Assembly (NCBI GenBank): GCA_017939855.1
Contig: JAGAZW010000129.1
Span: forward strand, 1 to 6,143
Origin: Clostridia bacterium
GTDB taxonomy: Bacteria > Bacillota > Clostridia > Oscillospirales > Acutalibacteraceae
Direction of reading: 5' to 3'
DNA length: 6,143 bases
The position numbers and the translations under genes were made by a program. How positions within the stretch are numbered: position 1 is the stretch's first letter; each line of letters starts with the position of its first letter. The notes under the pieces were generated by a model. The model made no database searches. It worked only from the letters and a program-made list of their open reading frames with translations, and was not told the origin of the DNA. Shown here in pieces: positions 1-6,143 of the stretch.

Positions 1-288
1 AATGAACGACTCTGCACTACACTTCAGCTTTCAAATACCGGAATTTCCCCCGGCTCGGGAGTTAAAAACTCAAGAAAGGAGTTGAGCGAAAGAACATTGG
101 GTGTTCCGGTTGTTGCAATAGGTATGCCAACCGTTACCGATGCCTTCGGCACAGAGGGCGACTCCTTTATGGTAACACCCAAGGAGATAGATCTCTTGAT
201 TAAACTTTCAAGCGAAATCATTTCAGACTCATTAAATCGTTTTTTACAACCCGATTTAGATCAGGATACAATCGCTACGTTGTCATAA
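1..288 (+). CDS. gpr: Germination protease GPR, C-terminal part (5' end outside window)
   Basis: GPR is the spore protease that degrades small acid-soluble spore proteins (SASPs) when spores germinate; it is made as a zymogen in the forespore and is an atypical aspartate-type protease (established for the family). The reading frame is open from base 1 and gives 95 residues before TAA at 286-288. Visible family hallmarks are NERLCTTLQLSNTGISPGSG (residues 1-20), ELSERTLGVPVVAIGMPTV (28-46) and the MVTPKEID block. The catalytic aspartates of the family lie further upstream, outside the window. Compared with Bacillus GPR, the stretch between PTVTDA and MVTPKEID is very short; the Bacillus proteins carry a segment of several dozen residues there, and the short form is what I expect from Clostridia. 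The gene lies directly upstream of spoIIP, as in Bacillus. The family assignment is firm. Confidence 0.95.
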   Translation, partial: NERLCTTLQLSNTGISPGSGVKNSRKELSERTLGVPVVAIGMPTVTDAFGTEGDSFMVTPKEIDLLIKLSSEIISDSLNRFLQPDLDQDTIATLS

Positions 289-311
289 ATTTCTTCGGCT
301 TCTCATATGCT
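283..311 (+). promoter_or_regulatory. Putative sigma-E promoter of spoIIP
   Basis: A -10-like element CATATGCT at 304-311 fits the sigma-E pattern CATAYNNT. Fourteen bases upstream, TCATAAA at 283-289 matches five of seven positions of the sigma-E -35 pattern (G/T-A/C-ATATT). The -35 box overlaps the gpr stop codon. Transcription would start near 318, leaving a leader of about 15 bases that just includes the ribosome binding site. In B. subtilis, spoIIP is expressed in the mother cell under sigma-E, so the placement makes sense, but this is a pattern match in an AT-rich gap and is not proven. Confidence 0.42.
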
Positions 312-320
312 TTTTTGAAC

Positions 321-328
321 GGCGGTGA
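321..328 (+). promoter_or_regulatory. Ribosome binding site of spoIIP
   Basis: GGCGGTGA differs at one position from the anti-16S core GGAGGTGA. It ends four bases before ATG at 333 (seven bases counted from the GGCGG core). This fixes the spoIIP start at 333. The in-frame TTG at 315, which lies upstream of this site, would have no ribosome binding site of its own. Confidence 0.75.
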
Positions 329-332
329 TTTA

Positions 333-1358
333 ATGGGAATAGGCGGAAAATTAAGAATTATAATATCATTTATTTGTTGTGCTGTTATTATAATTTGTTG
401 CGGATATAATTATCTTTTTGGAAATAATACCGTTATTAAAAACGAAAAAGCGGAAGAAGAAAACGATATAATAAGTTCAATCATAGAAATCGCCTTCCCC
501 CAAGATGACACTGCCCAAAAAAGTGCCGATAACACAGAAAACACAACCACAACTACTCAAAAGGGAGCTGTTATTGGCAAGGTGAGCGAAAAATTCATTT
601 CTCCGTATACTGCCAAAACTTCTTACAACAATGTATATCTGAAAAACAGCACCGACCTTTCAATAAATATTAAATCTCTTCTCACAGCCGATTTAGGTTA
701 CCGTATAGAAAAAAATTCGCAACCGCAAGTACTAATACTTCATACCCACGCTACCGAATCCTTCCTCGATTCAGATCGGGATTACTATACCGATACAGAC
801 ACACCAAGGACAACAGATAACACTAAAAATATGATTTCGATAGGCAAAATTGTTGCCGATACTCTTAATGAAGCGGGGATTAAAACTCTGCACGATACAA
901 CTCTTCACGATTATCCGTCATATAACCAAAGCTACCCAAATGCTGCAGATACAATTTGCAATTATTTAGAAAAATATCCGAGCATTAAAATAGTTATTGA
1001 CCTTCACAGAGACGCCATCTCACCTGCCGAGAACGAAAAGGTTAAGCTGACAACCGAAATTGACGGCAAGAAGGCGGCACAAATAATGATTGTTATGGGT
1101 TCGCAAAGCGGTAGCGTTACAAATTTCCCCAATTGGCAGGAAAACCTTAAACTTGCTGTAAGACTCCAGCAAACAATAGAGGTTATGTATCCCTCCCTTG
1201 CAAGAGCTCTAAGCCTGATGCCGAGAAATTATAACGAAAGTCTGACTACCGGTTCTATGCTCATAGAAATGGGTACAGACGCAAATTCTTTACAGGAAGT
1301 GAAATATTCTGCTGAGCTTTTAGGCAACGCCCTGAAAAGTCTTCTCAACACACTATAA
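333..1358 (+). CDS. spoIIP: Stage II sporulation protein P (SpoIIP), peptidoglycan amidase/endopeptidase
   Basis: SpoIIP works with SpoIID and SpoIIM as the DMP complex that cuts septal peptidoglycan so the mother-cell membrane can engulf the forespore; SpoIIP has amidase and endopeptidase activity (established knowledge). The product is 341 aa from ATG 333. Residues about 7-29 (LRIIISFICCAVIIICC and following) form one N-terminal membrane anchor. Residues about 30-110 are a polar linker with a Thr run (TENTTTTTQKG). The C-terminal SpoIIP domain runs from about 130 to the end. Likely metal/catalytic residues are H137 and E142 in the block LILHTHATESF, H225 in VIDLHRDA, and E312 in LIEMGTDANS; this is the histidine/glutamate layout of zinc amidases. 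The gene follows gpr after 44 bases and precedes a small membrane-protein gene by one base. Neither spoIID nor spoIIM is adjacent. Length and domains look intact. Confidence 0.95.
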   Translation: MGIGGKLRIIISFICCAVIIICCGYNYLFGNNTVIKNEKAEEENDIISSIIEIAFPQDDTAQKSADNTENTTTTTQKGAVIGKVSEKFISPYTAKTSYNNVYLKNSTDLSINIKSLLTADLGYRIEKNSQPQVLILHTHATESFLDSDRDYYTDTDTPRTTDNTKNMISIGKIVADTLNEAGIKTLHDTTLHDYPSYNQSYPNAADTICNYLEKYPSIKIVIDLHRDAISPAENEKVKLTTEIDGKKAAQIMIVMGSQSGSVTNFPNWQENLKLAVRLQQTIEVMYPSLARALSLMPRNYNESLTTGSMLIEMGTDANSLQEVKYSAELLGNALKSLLNTL

Positions 1359-1359
1359 T

Positions 1360-1554
1360 ATGAAACATCAAAAACGAATTTTTTTACGCTCTTTTTTTAT
1401 CTCACTTGTAATCTTTATTTGCATTTCATTCGGAATAATATTCGCAGCTAAATCTTATGAAAATATTCTTGCTGTACGCTACGGAGAATACCGTAAAGCG
1501 ATAGAATTTAGCAAGGAAAAAATAAGATTTTTTGATTTTGAAATAAAAATTTAA
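1360..1554 (+). CDS. Small single-pass membrane protein of unknown function, downstream of spoIIP
   Basis: This is a 64-aa frame from ATG 1360 to TAA 1552-1554. I do not recognise a family. The protein has a basic N-terminus (MKHQKRIFLRS), one strongly hydrophobic helix at about residues 11-30 (SFFISLVIFICISFGIIFAA), and a 34-residue charged tail with several Lys/Arg/Glu and aromatic residues, ending IRFFDFEIKI. By the positive-inside rule the N-terminus is cytoplasmic and the tail outside (inference). The start lies one base after the spoIIP stop (TAATATG) and no Shine-Dalgarno sequence is visible in the 20 bases upstream, so translation probably depends on coupling to spoIIP. A strong terminator begins at the next base after its stop, which supports it as the last gene of the transcript. 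It is probably expressed with spoIIP during sporulation. A chance open frame is possible given the high AT content, but position and composition argue for a real gene. Confidence 0.62.
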   Translation: MKHQKRIFLRSFFISLVIFICISFGIIFAAKSYENILAVRYGEYRKAIEFSKEKIRFFDFEIKI

Positions 1555-1589
1555 TGCGGTCGAAGCTTAAAGCTGCGACCGCATTTTTT
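1555..1589 (+). terminator. Intrinsic terminator between convergent units, probably bidirectional
   Basis: An 8-bp perfect stem TGCGGTCG (1555-1562) / CGACCGCA (1576-1583) is followed by an A/G mismatch, a further 4-bp AGCT/AGCT stem (1564-1567 with 1571-1574) and a TAA loop. Six T follow at 1584-1589. It ends the spoIIP transcript. Read on the - strand, the same hairpin starts a few bases after the DUF4340 stop codon and is followed by ATTAAATTTTTATTT, a weaker T-rich tract, so it probably stops both convergent transcripts. The TAA stop of the - strand gene (1590-1588) lies partly within the T run. Confidence 0.93.
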
Positions 1590-3183
1590 AGGGAACTATT
1601 TGTTTGTTTTGCGCAATCAATTTCACATTATTCAAAATCTTATTATAATTCGTTGCGCTGATTTTACCCTGCATAACACCATTTATACTGTACTGATATT
1701 TTGTATCACTTATTTTATAGAAATCATACTTCTTTTCTGAATAGTCGGCAGAAAATGTAAGGGTTATGGTAGCATCAGGGGTAGCAGAAACATCCTTTAC
1801 TGTAAAATCGTTTATATTAACACCTAAAAAGAATGAATAGAAGTCCTGAAAAAGCGATGTTGAAATATATGTTCCGTTGTCACGAATGATGGTATATTTA
1901 TCGGCATACTCTTCGCCTGTTTCATCGTATGTGATTGAGAAACCGTATTCTGTGTCACCCATTTTTACATCAAAGGAAGATAGTTGTGCTATCATTTCCA
2001 TACAAAGATACTTCGAATAAAAATCTTCCTGCTTATACTTAACAAAGGGAATCGCAGCTATCTCTACCTTCTTAATCATCTGTTTTGCCGGGTCAACTAT
2101 AGCACAATGCTCATCGTCAGTAAAGGCTATCTCAAAGGTTTTTGTAACACTTCCCACTTTCGCCGTTATAACAACGTCAGGATTGTCAAGGCCAACCGCT
2201 TTAATGGAAGCTGCAGATGTATCGAAAGAATAGGCACCTGATACAGTAATACCCTCGATAAACATATTAACTAATCCGTCAACATTGTCTGCATAGCGGT
2301 TATACGGACTTGAAATAAGAAACGGCACTATATCGCTTTGCTCTTCGTTTTTATTTTGAATCACTGTTACGCCCTTTGAAAACGCATCTCCGGATAAGTT
2401 TATAGAATCAAAGGCTTTAAGTGACTTTTCATCGTCAAAATACGAAGCAATAGCATTGCTGTACTCGACACCTGCAATATCGGTTGTATCAGCAAGGTCA
2501 AGGAGGTTAAAATTAAAATACTCGGCATACTGATTGCTGACAAGATAGGTTTTATCGTCTGAAGATACCTTTAAATAGGTTCCTGTTTTATCGGCGGAAG
2601 CAGCTCCTATGGTCACTGTATATCCGCCTTCCCCATCAGATAAAACAACATCAATTTTAGCTTGTGGAGCGTCAAAGCCGCAGTCCTTATCACTTCTGCC
2701 CTCGACTGTTCTGACGGCACTTATTTGGGCAGCGTTGCCGGCAATATACTCTATAGCAGCACTACTTGTCAAATCGCTGCTAAGACCCTCAGCACACCAG
2801 ATTTTAGTTTCTTGGGTTTCATCTAACTTCCAGTAAAAATTGAACACACCGTTTTTATTGGTTACCGTTACCACAGAAAAATTGTTACTATCCTCATCTA
2901 CTGCAACAATAGTGGGTAAAGTGCTTGTTGCATTTTCAGATGTATTTTGCTTACCCTTTGGCAAACTGATGAATCCGAAAATTTTGTTTTTTTCTTTATC
3001 GTAGGTTAATATTCCGGAAATAAGAATTGAAAGCACCAGCAAGGAAGCTATGGCGGATATTATGCGGACTTTTGCACCCCCTATTCCAGCCGCTTTATGC
3101 TGTTGGGGATCTGAAAATATACTGCTTTCTTGAGGTTCGCTATTTTCTTCGTTTACTGTTTTCTTTTCTTGAAAATCACTCAT
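1588..3183 (-). CDS. DUF4340-type membrane-anchored protein of the Gld-like ABC cassette
   Basis: The product is 531 aa. Residues 1-39 are a polar, acidic cytoplasmic tail; residues about 40-60 (RIISAIASLLVLSILISGIL) are a single membrane helix; the rest is a large extracytoplasmic region. The phrase GTYLKVSSDDKTYLVSNQYA followed by FNLLDLADTT, and the repeated beta-rich segments, resemble DUF4340 proteins, which commonly accompany GldG-like proteins and ABC-2 transporters. No enzyme motif is visible and no biochemical function is known for the family. The ATG (3183-3181) shares its A with the TAA of the upstream gene (TAATG), with AGGAG at 3200-3196, twelve bases upstream. It is the last gene of the four-gene operon, and its stop codon touches the shared terminator. 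The DUF4340 call rests on pattern and context; membership in this operon is firm. Confidence 0.82.
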   Translation of the reverse strand: MSDFQEKKTVNEENSEPQESSIFSDPQQHKAAGIGGAKVRIISAIASLLVLSILISGILTYDKEKNKIFGFISLPKGKQNTSENATSTLPTIVAVDEDSNNFSVVTVTNKNGVFNFYWKLDETQETKIWCAEGLSSDLTSSAAIEYIAGNAAQISAVRTVEGRSDKDCGFDAPQAKIDVVLSDGEGGYTVTIGAASADKTGTYLKVSSDDKTYLVSNQYAEYFNFNLLDLADTTDIAGVEYSNAIASYFDDEKSLKAFDSINLSGDAFSKGVTVIQNKNEEQSDIVPFLISSPYNRYADNVDGLVNMFIEGITVSGAYSFDTSAASIKAVGLDNPDVVITAKVGSVTKTFEIAFTDDEHCAIVDPAKQMIKKVEIAAIPFVKYKQEDFYSKYLCMEMIAQLSSFDVKMGDTEYGFSITYDETGEEYADKYTIIRDNGTYISTSLFQDFYSFFLGVNINDFTVKDVSATPDATITLTFSADYSEKKYDFYKISDTKYQYSINGVMQGKISATNYNKILNNVKLIAQNKQIVP

Positions 3184-4760
3184 TAGTCGATTCTTCTCCT
3201 AATATAAACATAAACACCTAAAGCTAAAGTAGCAAGTGGCAGAATAATCATAAATATAGCTCTTATTCCTTTAACGCCATTCACAGTAACATCATTCATA
3301 TAACTTTCGGTAGTTATTGTTTTTGTTAAGAATTTAACTTCGCCTTCGGTTACGTTTGCTGCAAGGTCGGTACAGTAAAGAACTACATCCTTATTGTCGC
3401 TGCTTTCAAATTCGGCAAGTGGTGACTGGATAAACTGAACGCTTGAAAATGCGACAACATAGCTTGTCTGTCGATTGTTGTCTACATCATAGCTCAGCTT
3501 TTCACAAACTGCAGCGCCTACATACTGACCTACATTGTCCTCATTTTCAGGCTTCCAACTGTTTGCAGCTCCTATCGGAGCGATTACTGCCGTATCATTC
3601 GTTACAACAATGTTTTTTACCTCATACTGCGTACCGCTGTCGTCCGGGTCCTCGGTGAGCATAGGCACATTGTATGCTGCAGCAAAACGACCGTTTTTCA
3701 TACCTGTTGTATCAAGGGTAGTTCCCAGGGTCATATTAAGTTGGGAAGCGTCATTAGGTGAACGTTCAGCATCATCGTTTTCAAAAAGAATGCCGTCTTT
3801 AAACTGTATGCCCCATTCCTCCATAAAGGCATTGAGATTGGGGAGCTGGGGCGATGATGCATCAGCAAAATAAATGAATCCCTTTCCTAACTTTCCTTCG
3901 TTATCAAGAAACTGAGAAATCACATTAAGCTCAGACTCATAAAAATCTACCGAAGCCGATAAAACTGCTACTATGTTTGCATCCGCAGGAATCGAACTTA
4001 CTAATTTATCGTCATTTATCTCAACCTCGTAACCATTAAGATTGAGCAGATTTATATAGTTTGAGGTGTTGTCGTTTGCAGAATGACCTGTCAGCAACAC
4101 TGCCTTCTTCGCTTCGCCGCTGATAACATAGGTTATTGCGTTTGTCAAAGCATTTTCAATGTTATTGCTTGTAACATAGGAATAAGAACTGTACTCCTCA
4201 GCGCTGTAATTATATATATCGTCAAATGTCAGCTTTTTAATTCTTTCTTCATCTTGCGAAAGACTATGGGTTACAAGGATATCTCCATAGGTAATATTAA
4301 GCTCAGAATACTTGCTATTAATTTGTGTAAATTCTGTAGATTGCGAATCAATAAATTGAACATTGATTTTATCGTTATATTTTGAATACTTCTCAACAAT
4401 ATTTGCAGTCTGAGAATAATATTCATCACCATAATAAACCTGATATTCCTTAGGCACCCAGCTACTCATAACCTGGGCATACTCTGTTTTATCCGCAGCT
4501 ACGACTATTATGTTAATTTCCTCATCAAGTGACTTCAGATATTTAATATTATTTTTATCCATAGAGTGAATCTTATCCGGAGTCATATCAATTTCCCAAT
4601 GATACTTTTCTGACAGAGAAACGAATAACCAGTTAAAAGCAATTACTACAGCTAAAAATACGGCGGTTATAGCAACCGAATAAATACCGTGTTTTATAAG
4701 GATTTTATTAATAATTTTAGGAGAATTATTTTCTTTTGTTTTCTTAAATATATTTTTCAT
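3183..4760 (-). CDS. GldG-like ABC transporter auxiliary protein
   Basis: The product is 525 aa. It has a basic cytoplasmic N-terminus, a membrane helix at about 28-48 (SVAITAVFLAVVIAFNWLFV), a large extracytoplasmic region, and a C-terminal helix at about 500-519 (IFMIILPLATLALGVYVYI) followed by RRRID. This two-anchor layout is that of GldG/ABC_transp_aux proteins. Family-like segments include the region after the first helix (DMTPDKIHSMDKNNIKYLKSL, then INIIVVAAD), the TGH motif at residues 224-226 (VLLTGHSANDNT), IPADANIVAVLSA, and a FIYFADASSPQLPNLNAF stretch followed by WGIQF. In Flavobacterium, GldA, GldF and GldG form an ABC-type complex needed for gliding; homologues are widespread in non-gliding bacteria, where the role is unknown. 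AAGGAG at 4773-4768 lies seven bases before ATG. The gene begins 18 bases after the permease gene and overlaps the DUF4340 gene by one base. Confidence 0.88.
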   Translation of the reverse strand: MKNIFKKTKENNSPKIINKILIKHGIYSVAITAVFLAVVIAFNWLFVSLSEKYHWEIDMTPDKIHSMDKNNIKYLKSLDEEINIIVVAADKTEYAQVMSSWVPKEYQVYYGDEYYSQTANIVEKYSKYNDKINVQFIDSQSTEFTQINSKYSELNITYGDILVTHSLSQDEERIKKLTFDDIYNYSAEEYSSYSYVTSNNIENALTNAITYVISGEAKKAVLLTGHSANDNTSNYINLLNLNGYEVEINDDKLVSSIPADANIVAVLSASVDFYESELNVISQFLDNEGKLGKGFIYFADASSPQLPNLNAFMEEWGIQFKDGILFENDDAERSPNDASQLNMTLGTTLDTTGMKNGRFAAAYNVPMLTEDPDDSGTQYEVKNIVVTNDTAVIAPIGAANSWKPENEDNVGQYVGAAVCEKLSYDVDNNRQTSYVVAFSSVQFIQSPLAEFESSDNKDVVLYCTDLAANVTEGEVKFLTKTITTESYMNDVTVNGVKGIRAIFMIILPLATLALGVYVYIRRRID

Positions 4761-4778
4761 ATTTGCTCTCCTTATCCT

Positions 4779-5483
4779 TTAAGCCCATCTTCTCTTTTGA
4801 AGAGAGCGCACACATAAAAACAGGAAAACCACTGTGATACTTATAAAGTAAATTATATCTGAAAAGGAAACAACCTGATTCAGAAAACCTTGAACAGCGT
4901 CAATAAAGGCTATTTTTTCTACTATTTTAACAATAAATTCAACATTTATTGAAGAAACTAAGGTTGACATAAGCATTACAAAAACGTTTATAACAATTCC
5001 TAAAATCGCAGCAACTACCTGACTCTCGGTAAGTGATGATATAAACATACCGAGTGCTATTAATGCGGCCCCCAATAAAAACATACCCAAAAGTGCATAA
5101 AAATATGGAAAAAAGTTAAGAGTCGGGATATGGTCGGCAGTAATGAGCTCGAATATAACGGTTGGCGCAAAGCACAACATATATACACTCAGTGCCGCAA
5201 AAAATTTACCCAAAACAATTCCGGATAGTCTGACAGGTGAAGTTAGTAACGCCTGATCCACCTTTTGTCTTCGATCCTCACTCATAAGACGCATGGTAAG
5301 AATGGGTATCATAAATACTGCTATCAGCTGTGTAGACATAATTAAAGATGCCATGTCGGGACTTCCGGATTGATACAAATTCACAAACAAAAATCCTAAA
5401 AAGAAATAGAAAATTGCAAGGATTATATATCCAATAGGCGTAGTAAAGTATGCTTTAAATTCTCTTTTAAATACTGCTAACAT
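4779..5483 (-). CDS. ABC-2 type transporter permease, GldF-like
   Basis: This 234-aa membrane protein is the channel subunit of the ABC transporter. Six hydrophobic helices are visible at about 17-36, 52-68, 93-115, 127-148, 153-174 and 208-226. The cytoplasmic N-terminus MLAVFKREFKAYFTTPIGYI is the typical opening of ABC-2/GldF permeases (an amphipathic segment followed by a TPIGY-like turn), and MSEDRRQKVDQALLTSPV (about 67-84) is the conserved coupling region that contacts the ATPase. Length is normal for the family. The start is well supported: AGGAGG at 5496-5491, seven bases before ATG. The gene lies 17 bases downstream of the ATPase gene and 18 bases upstream of the GldG-like gene, so ATPase, permease and auxiliary protein are very likely one complex. 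Its substrate cannot be read from the sequence. Confidence 0.92.
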   Translation of the reverse strand: MLAVFKREFKAYFTTPIGYIILAIFYFFLGFLFVNLYQSGSPDMASLIMSTQLIAVFMIPILTMRLMSEDRRQKVDQALLTSPVRLSGIVLGKFFAALSVYMLCFAPTVIFELITADHIPTLNFFPYFYALLGMFLLGAALIALGMFISSLTESQVVAAILGIVINVFVMLMSTLVSSINVEFIVKIVEKIAFIDAVQGFLNQVVSFSDIIYFISITVVFLFLCVRSLQKRRWA

Positions 5484-5500
5484 TATTCTTCCTCCTCACA

Positions 5501-6143
5501 TCAAACAATTTCTATATCCTCTAGAGATATCTTTTTAGCTGTGGTGGTATCCTTGTCGTCACCCAGACCCAAAAGCTTTCTTGCTTCTTCGTTACTACCC
5601 GCTTCGGTAAGACGCAGGAAAATATGCTCTAAAGAAAGCTCGTTACTCGAAAGCATAAGGAGATTTCTTCTGCGGTCGGCAATCCTCTTTACTATATCTG
5701 CTCTCACATCACAACCCGGCTTCGGCAAAATATTGAAATCCAAGGTTCCGTTTTCTTTCTTGCCTAAGCATTTAACCGATTTAACATTCCTTACAGAGCT
5801 CAGTGCGGTGAGCATCTCTGCTTCGTCCCCTGTAACCCTTACCACCAAAGAAGTATCCTTAGAAAGCTTTGCAGAAAGATTTTCGGCAGTATCATCAGCA
5901 ACAATTTCTCCCTGATTGATAATGATAACTCTTTTACAAATTGACTGAATTTCCGAAAGAATATGAGATGAAAGAATTATAGTATGATTTTTTCCGAGTC
6001 TCTCAATAAGATTTCTTATTTCTATTATTTGTTTAGGATCAAGACCCACCGTAGGCTCGTCCAGAATAAGAACATCCGGATTCCCTATGAGAGCCTGAGC
6101 AAAGCCTACTCTCTGGCGATAACCCTTTGAAAGATTCTTGATA
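5501..6143 (-). CDS. ABC transporter ATP-binding protein, GldA/ABC-2 type (5' end outside window)
   Basis: The frame is open to the right edge (first full codon at 6142) and gives 213 codons before TGA at 5503-5501. In order it shows the ABC signature LSKGYRQRVGFAQAL (6133-6089), Walker B with catalytic Glu in VLILDEPT (6073-6050), the D-loop VGLDP, and the H-loop His in ILSSH (codon 5965-5963). The GTG at 6049 is the Val of DEPTVGLDP inside the domain, not a start. Walker A and the Q-loop must lie beyond the window. The LSKGYRQRVG form of the signature, rather than LSGGQ, is usual in GldA and other ABC-2 drug/polymer exporter ATPases. About 130 residues follow the core: a regulatory-type alpha/beta region ending in LSLEHIFLRLTEAG, then a charged tail (residues EEARKLLGLGDDKD and on). 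It energises the permease encoded 17 bases downstream and is the most upstream operon gene seen here. Confidence 0.94.
   Translation of the reverse strand, partial: IKNLSKGYRQRVGFAQALIGNPDVLILDEPTVGLDPKQIIEIRNLIERLGKNHTIILSSHILSEIQSICKRVIIINQGEIVADDTAENLSAKLSKDTSLVVRVTGDEAEMLTALSSVRNVKSVKCLGKKENGTLDFNILPKPGCDVRADIVKRIADRRRNLLMLSSNELSLEHIFLRLTEAGSNEEARKLLGLGDDKDTTTAKKISLEDIEIV

Noticed and set aside
24..221. 65-codon open frame on the - strand
   Set aside because: It is antisense to the conserved gpr blocks and has no ribosome binding site or family resemblance.
315..332. Upstream in-frame TTG start for spoIIP (six extra residues, MNGGDL)
   Set aside because: The ribosome binding site GGCGGTGA lies inside this stretch and serves ATG 333; nothing upstream of the TTG resembles a ribosome binding site, and the -10 element at 304-311 would leave the TTG upstream of the predicted transcript start.
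523..563. Possible Thr/Asn-rich repeat in spoIIP (codons for TENTTTTTQK)
   Set aside because: It is a short low-complexity linker between the membrane anchor and the catalytic domain, common in SpoIIP proteins; there is no true repeat unit.
1984..2241. 85-codon open frame on the + strand
   Set aside because: It is antisense within the DUF4340 gene, with no recognisable motif or supporting signal.
3535..3873. 112-codon open frame on the + strand
   Set aside because: It lies entirely antisense to the well-supported GldG-like gene, has no clear ribosome binding site, and its Ser/Pro/Leu-rich translation looks like a reverse-frame shadow.
5541..5915. 124-codon open frame on the + strand
   Set aside because: It is antisense to the ABC ATPase gene, which has unmistakable family motifs; the Ser/Leu-rich translation is typical of an antisense shadow.
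6047..6049. GTG as the start of a short 182-aa ATPase fragment
   Set aside because: The frame continues upstream to the window edge with the ABC signature and Walker B, so this GTG is an internal Val codon and the gene is only cut by the window.

Overview
The window looks like chromosomal DNA of an AT-rich, endospore-forming member of the Clostridia. The evidence is a pair of spore-specific genes (gpr, then spoIIP) in the order known from Bacillus and many Clostridia, strong AGGAGG-type ribosome binding sites, A/T-rich codon use, and a clostridial-type GPR that lacks the extra segment of the Bacillus proteins. Assignment to the Oscillospirales/Ruminococcus-like group is only a guess from the gene style.

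Left part (1-1554, + strand): the 3' end of gpr (spore germination protease), a 44-base gap with a plausible sigma-E promoter whose -35 element overlaps the gpr stop codon, then complete spoIIP (membrane-anchored peptidoglycan hydrolase of the engulfment machinery). One base after the spoIIP stop comes an unrecognised 64-codon gene for a small single-pass membrane protein. A strong hairpin terminator (1555-1589) ends this unit.

Right part (1588-6143, - strand, read from right to left): four tightly packed genes. They are an ABC transporter ATPase of the GldA/ABC-2 type (5' end outside the window), a 234-aa six-helix ABC-2 permease of the GldF type, a 525-aa GldG-like auxiliary protein with a large extracytoplasmic domain between two membrane anchors, and a 531-aa membrane-anchored DUF4340 protein. 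Gaps are 17 and 18 bases, then a 1-base stop/start overlap (TAATG), so they almost certainly form one operon whose promoter lies beyond the right edge. This is a Gld-like ABC export or remodelling cassette; its substrate is unknown, and nothing here suggests gliding motility.

The two units converge on the shared terminator. Apart from the short gaps, the whole window is coding. I see no RNA genes, mobile elements, CRISPR arrays or long repeats. The content is mostly recognisable. The least-described parts are the 64-aa protein behind spoIIP and the role of the GldA-F-G/DUF4340 cassette in a spore former.
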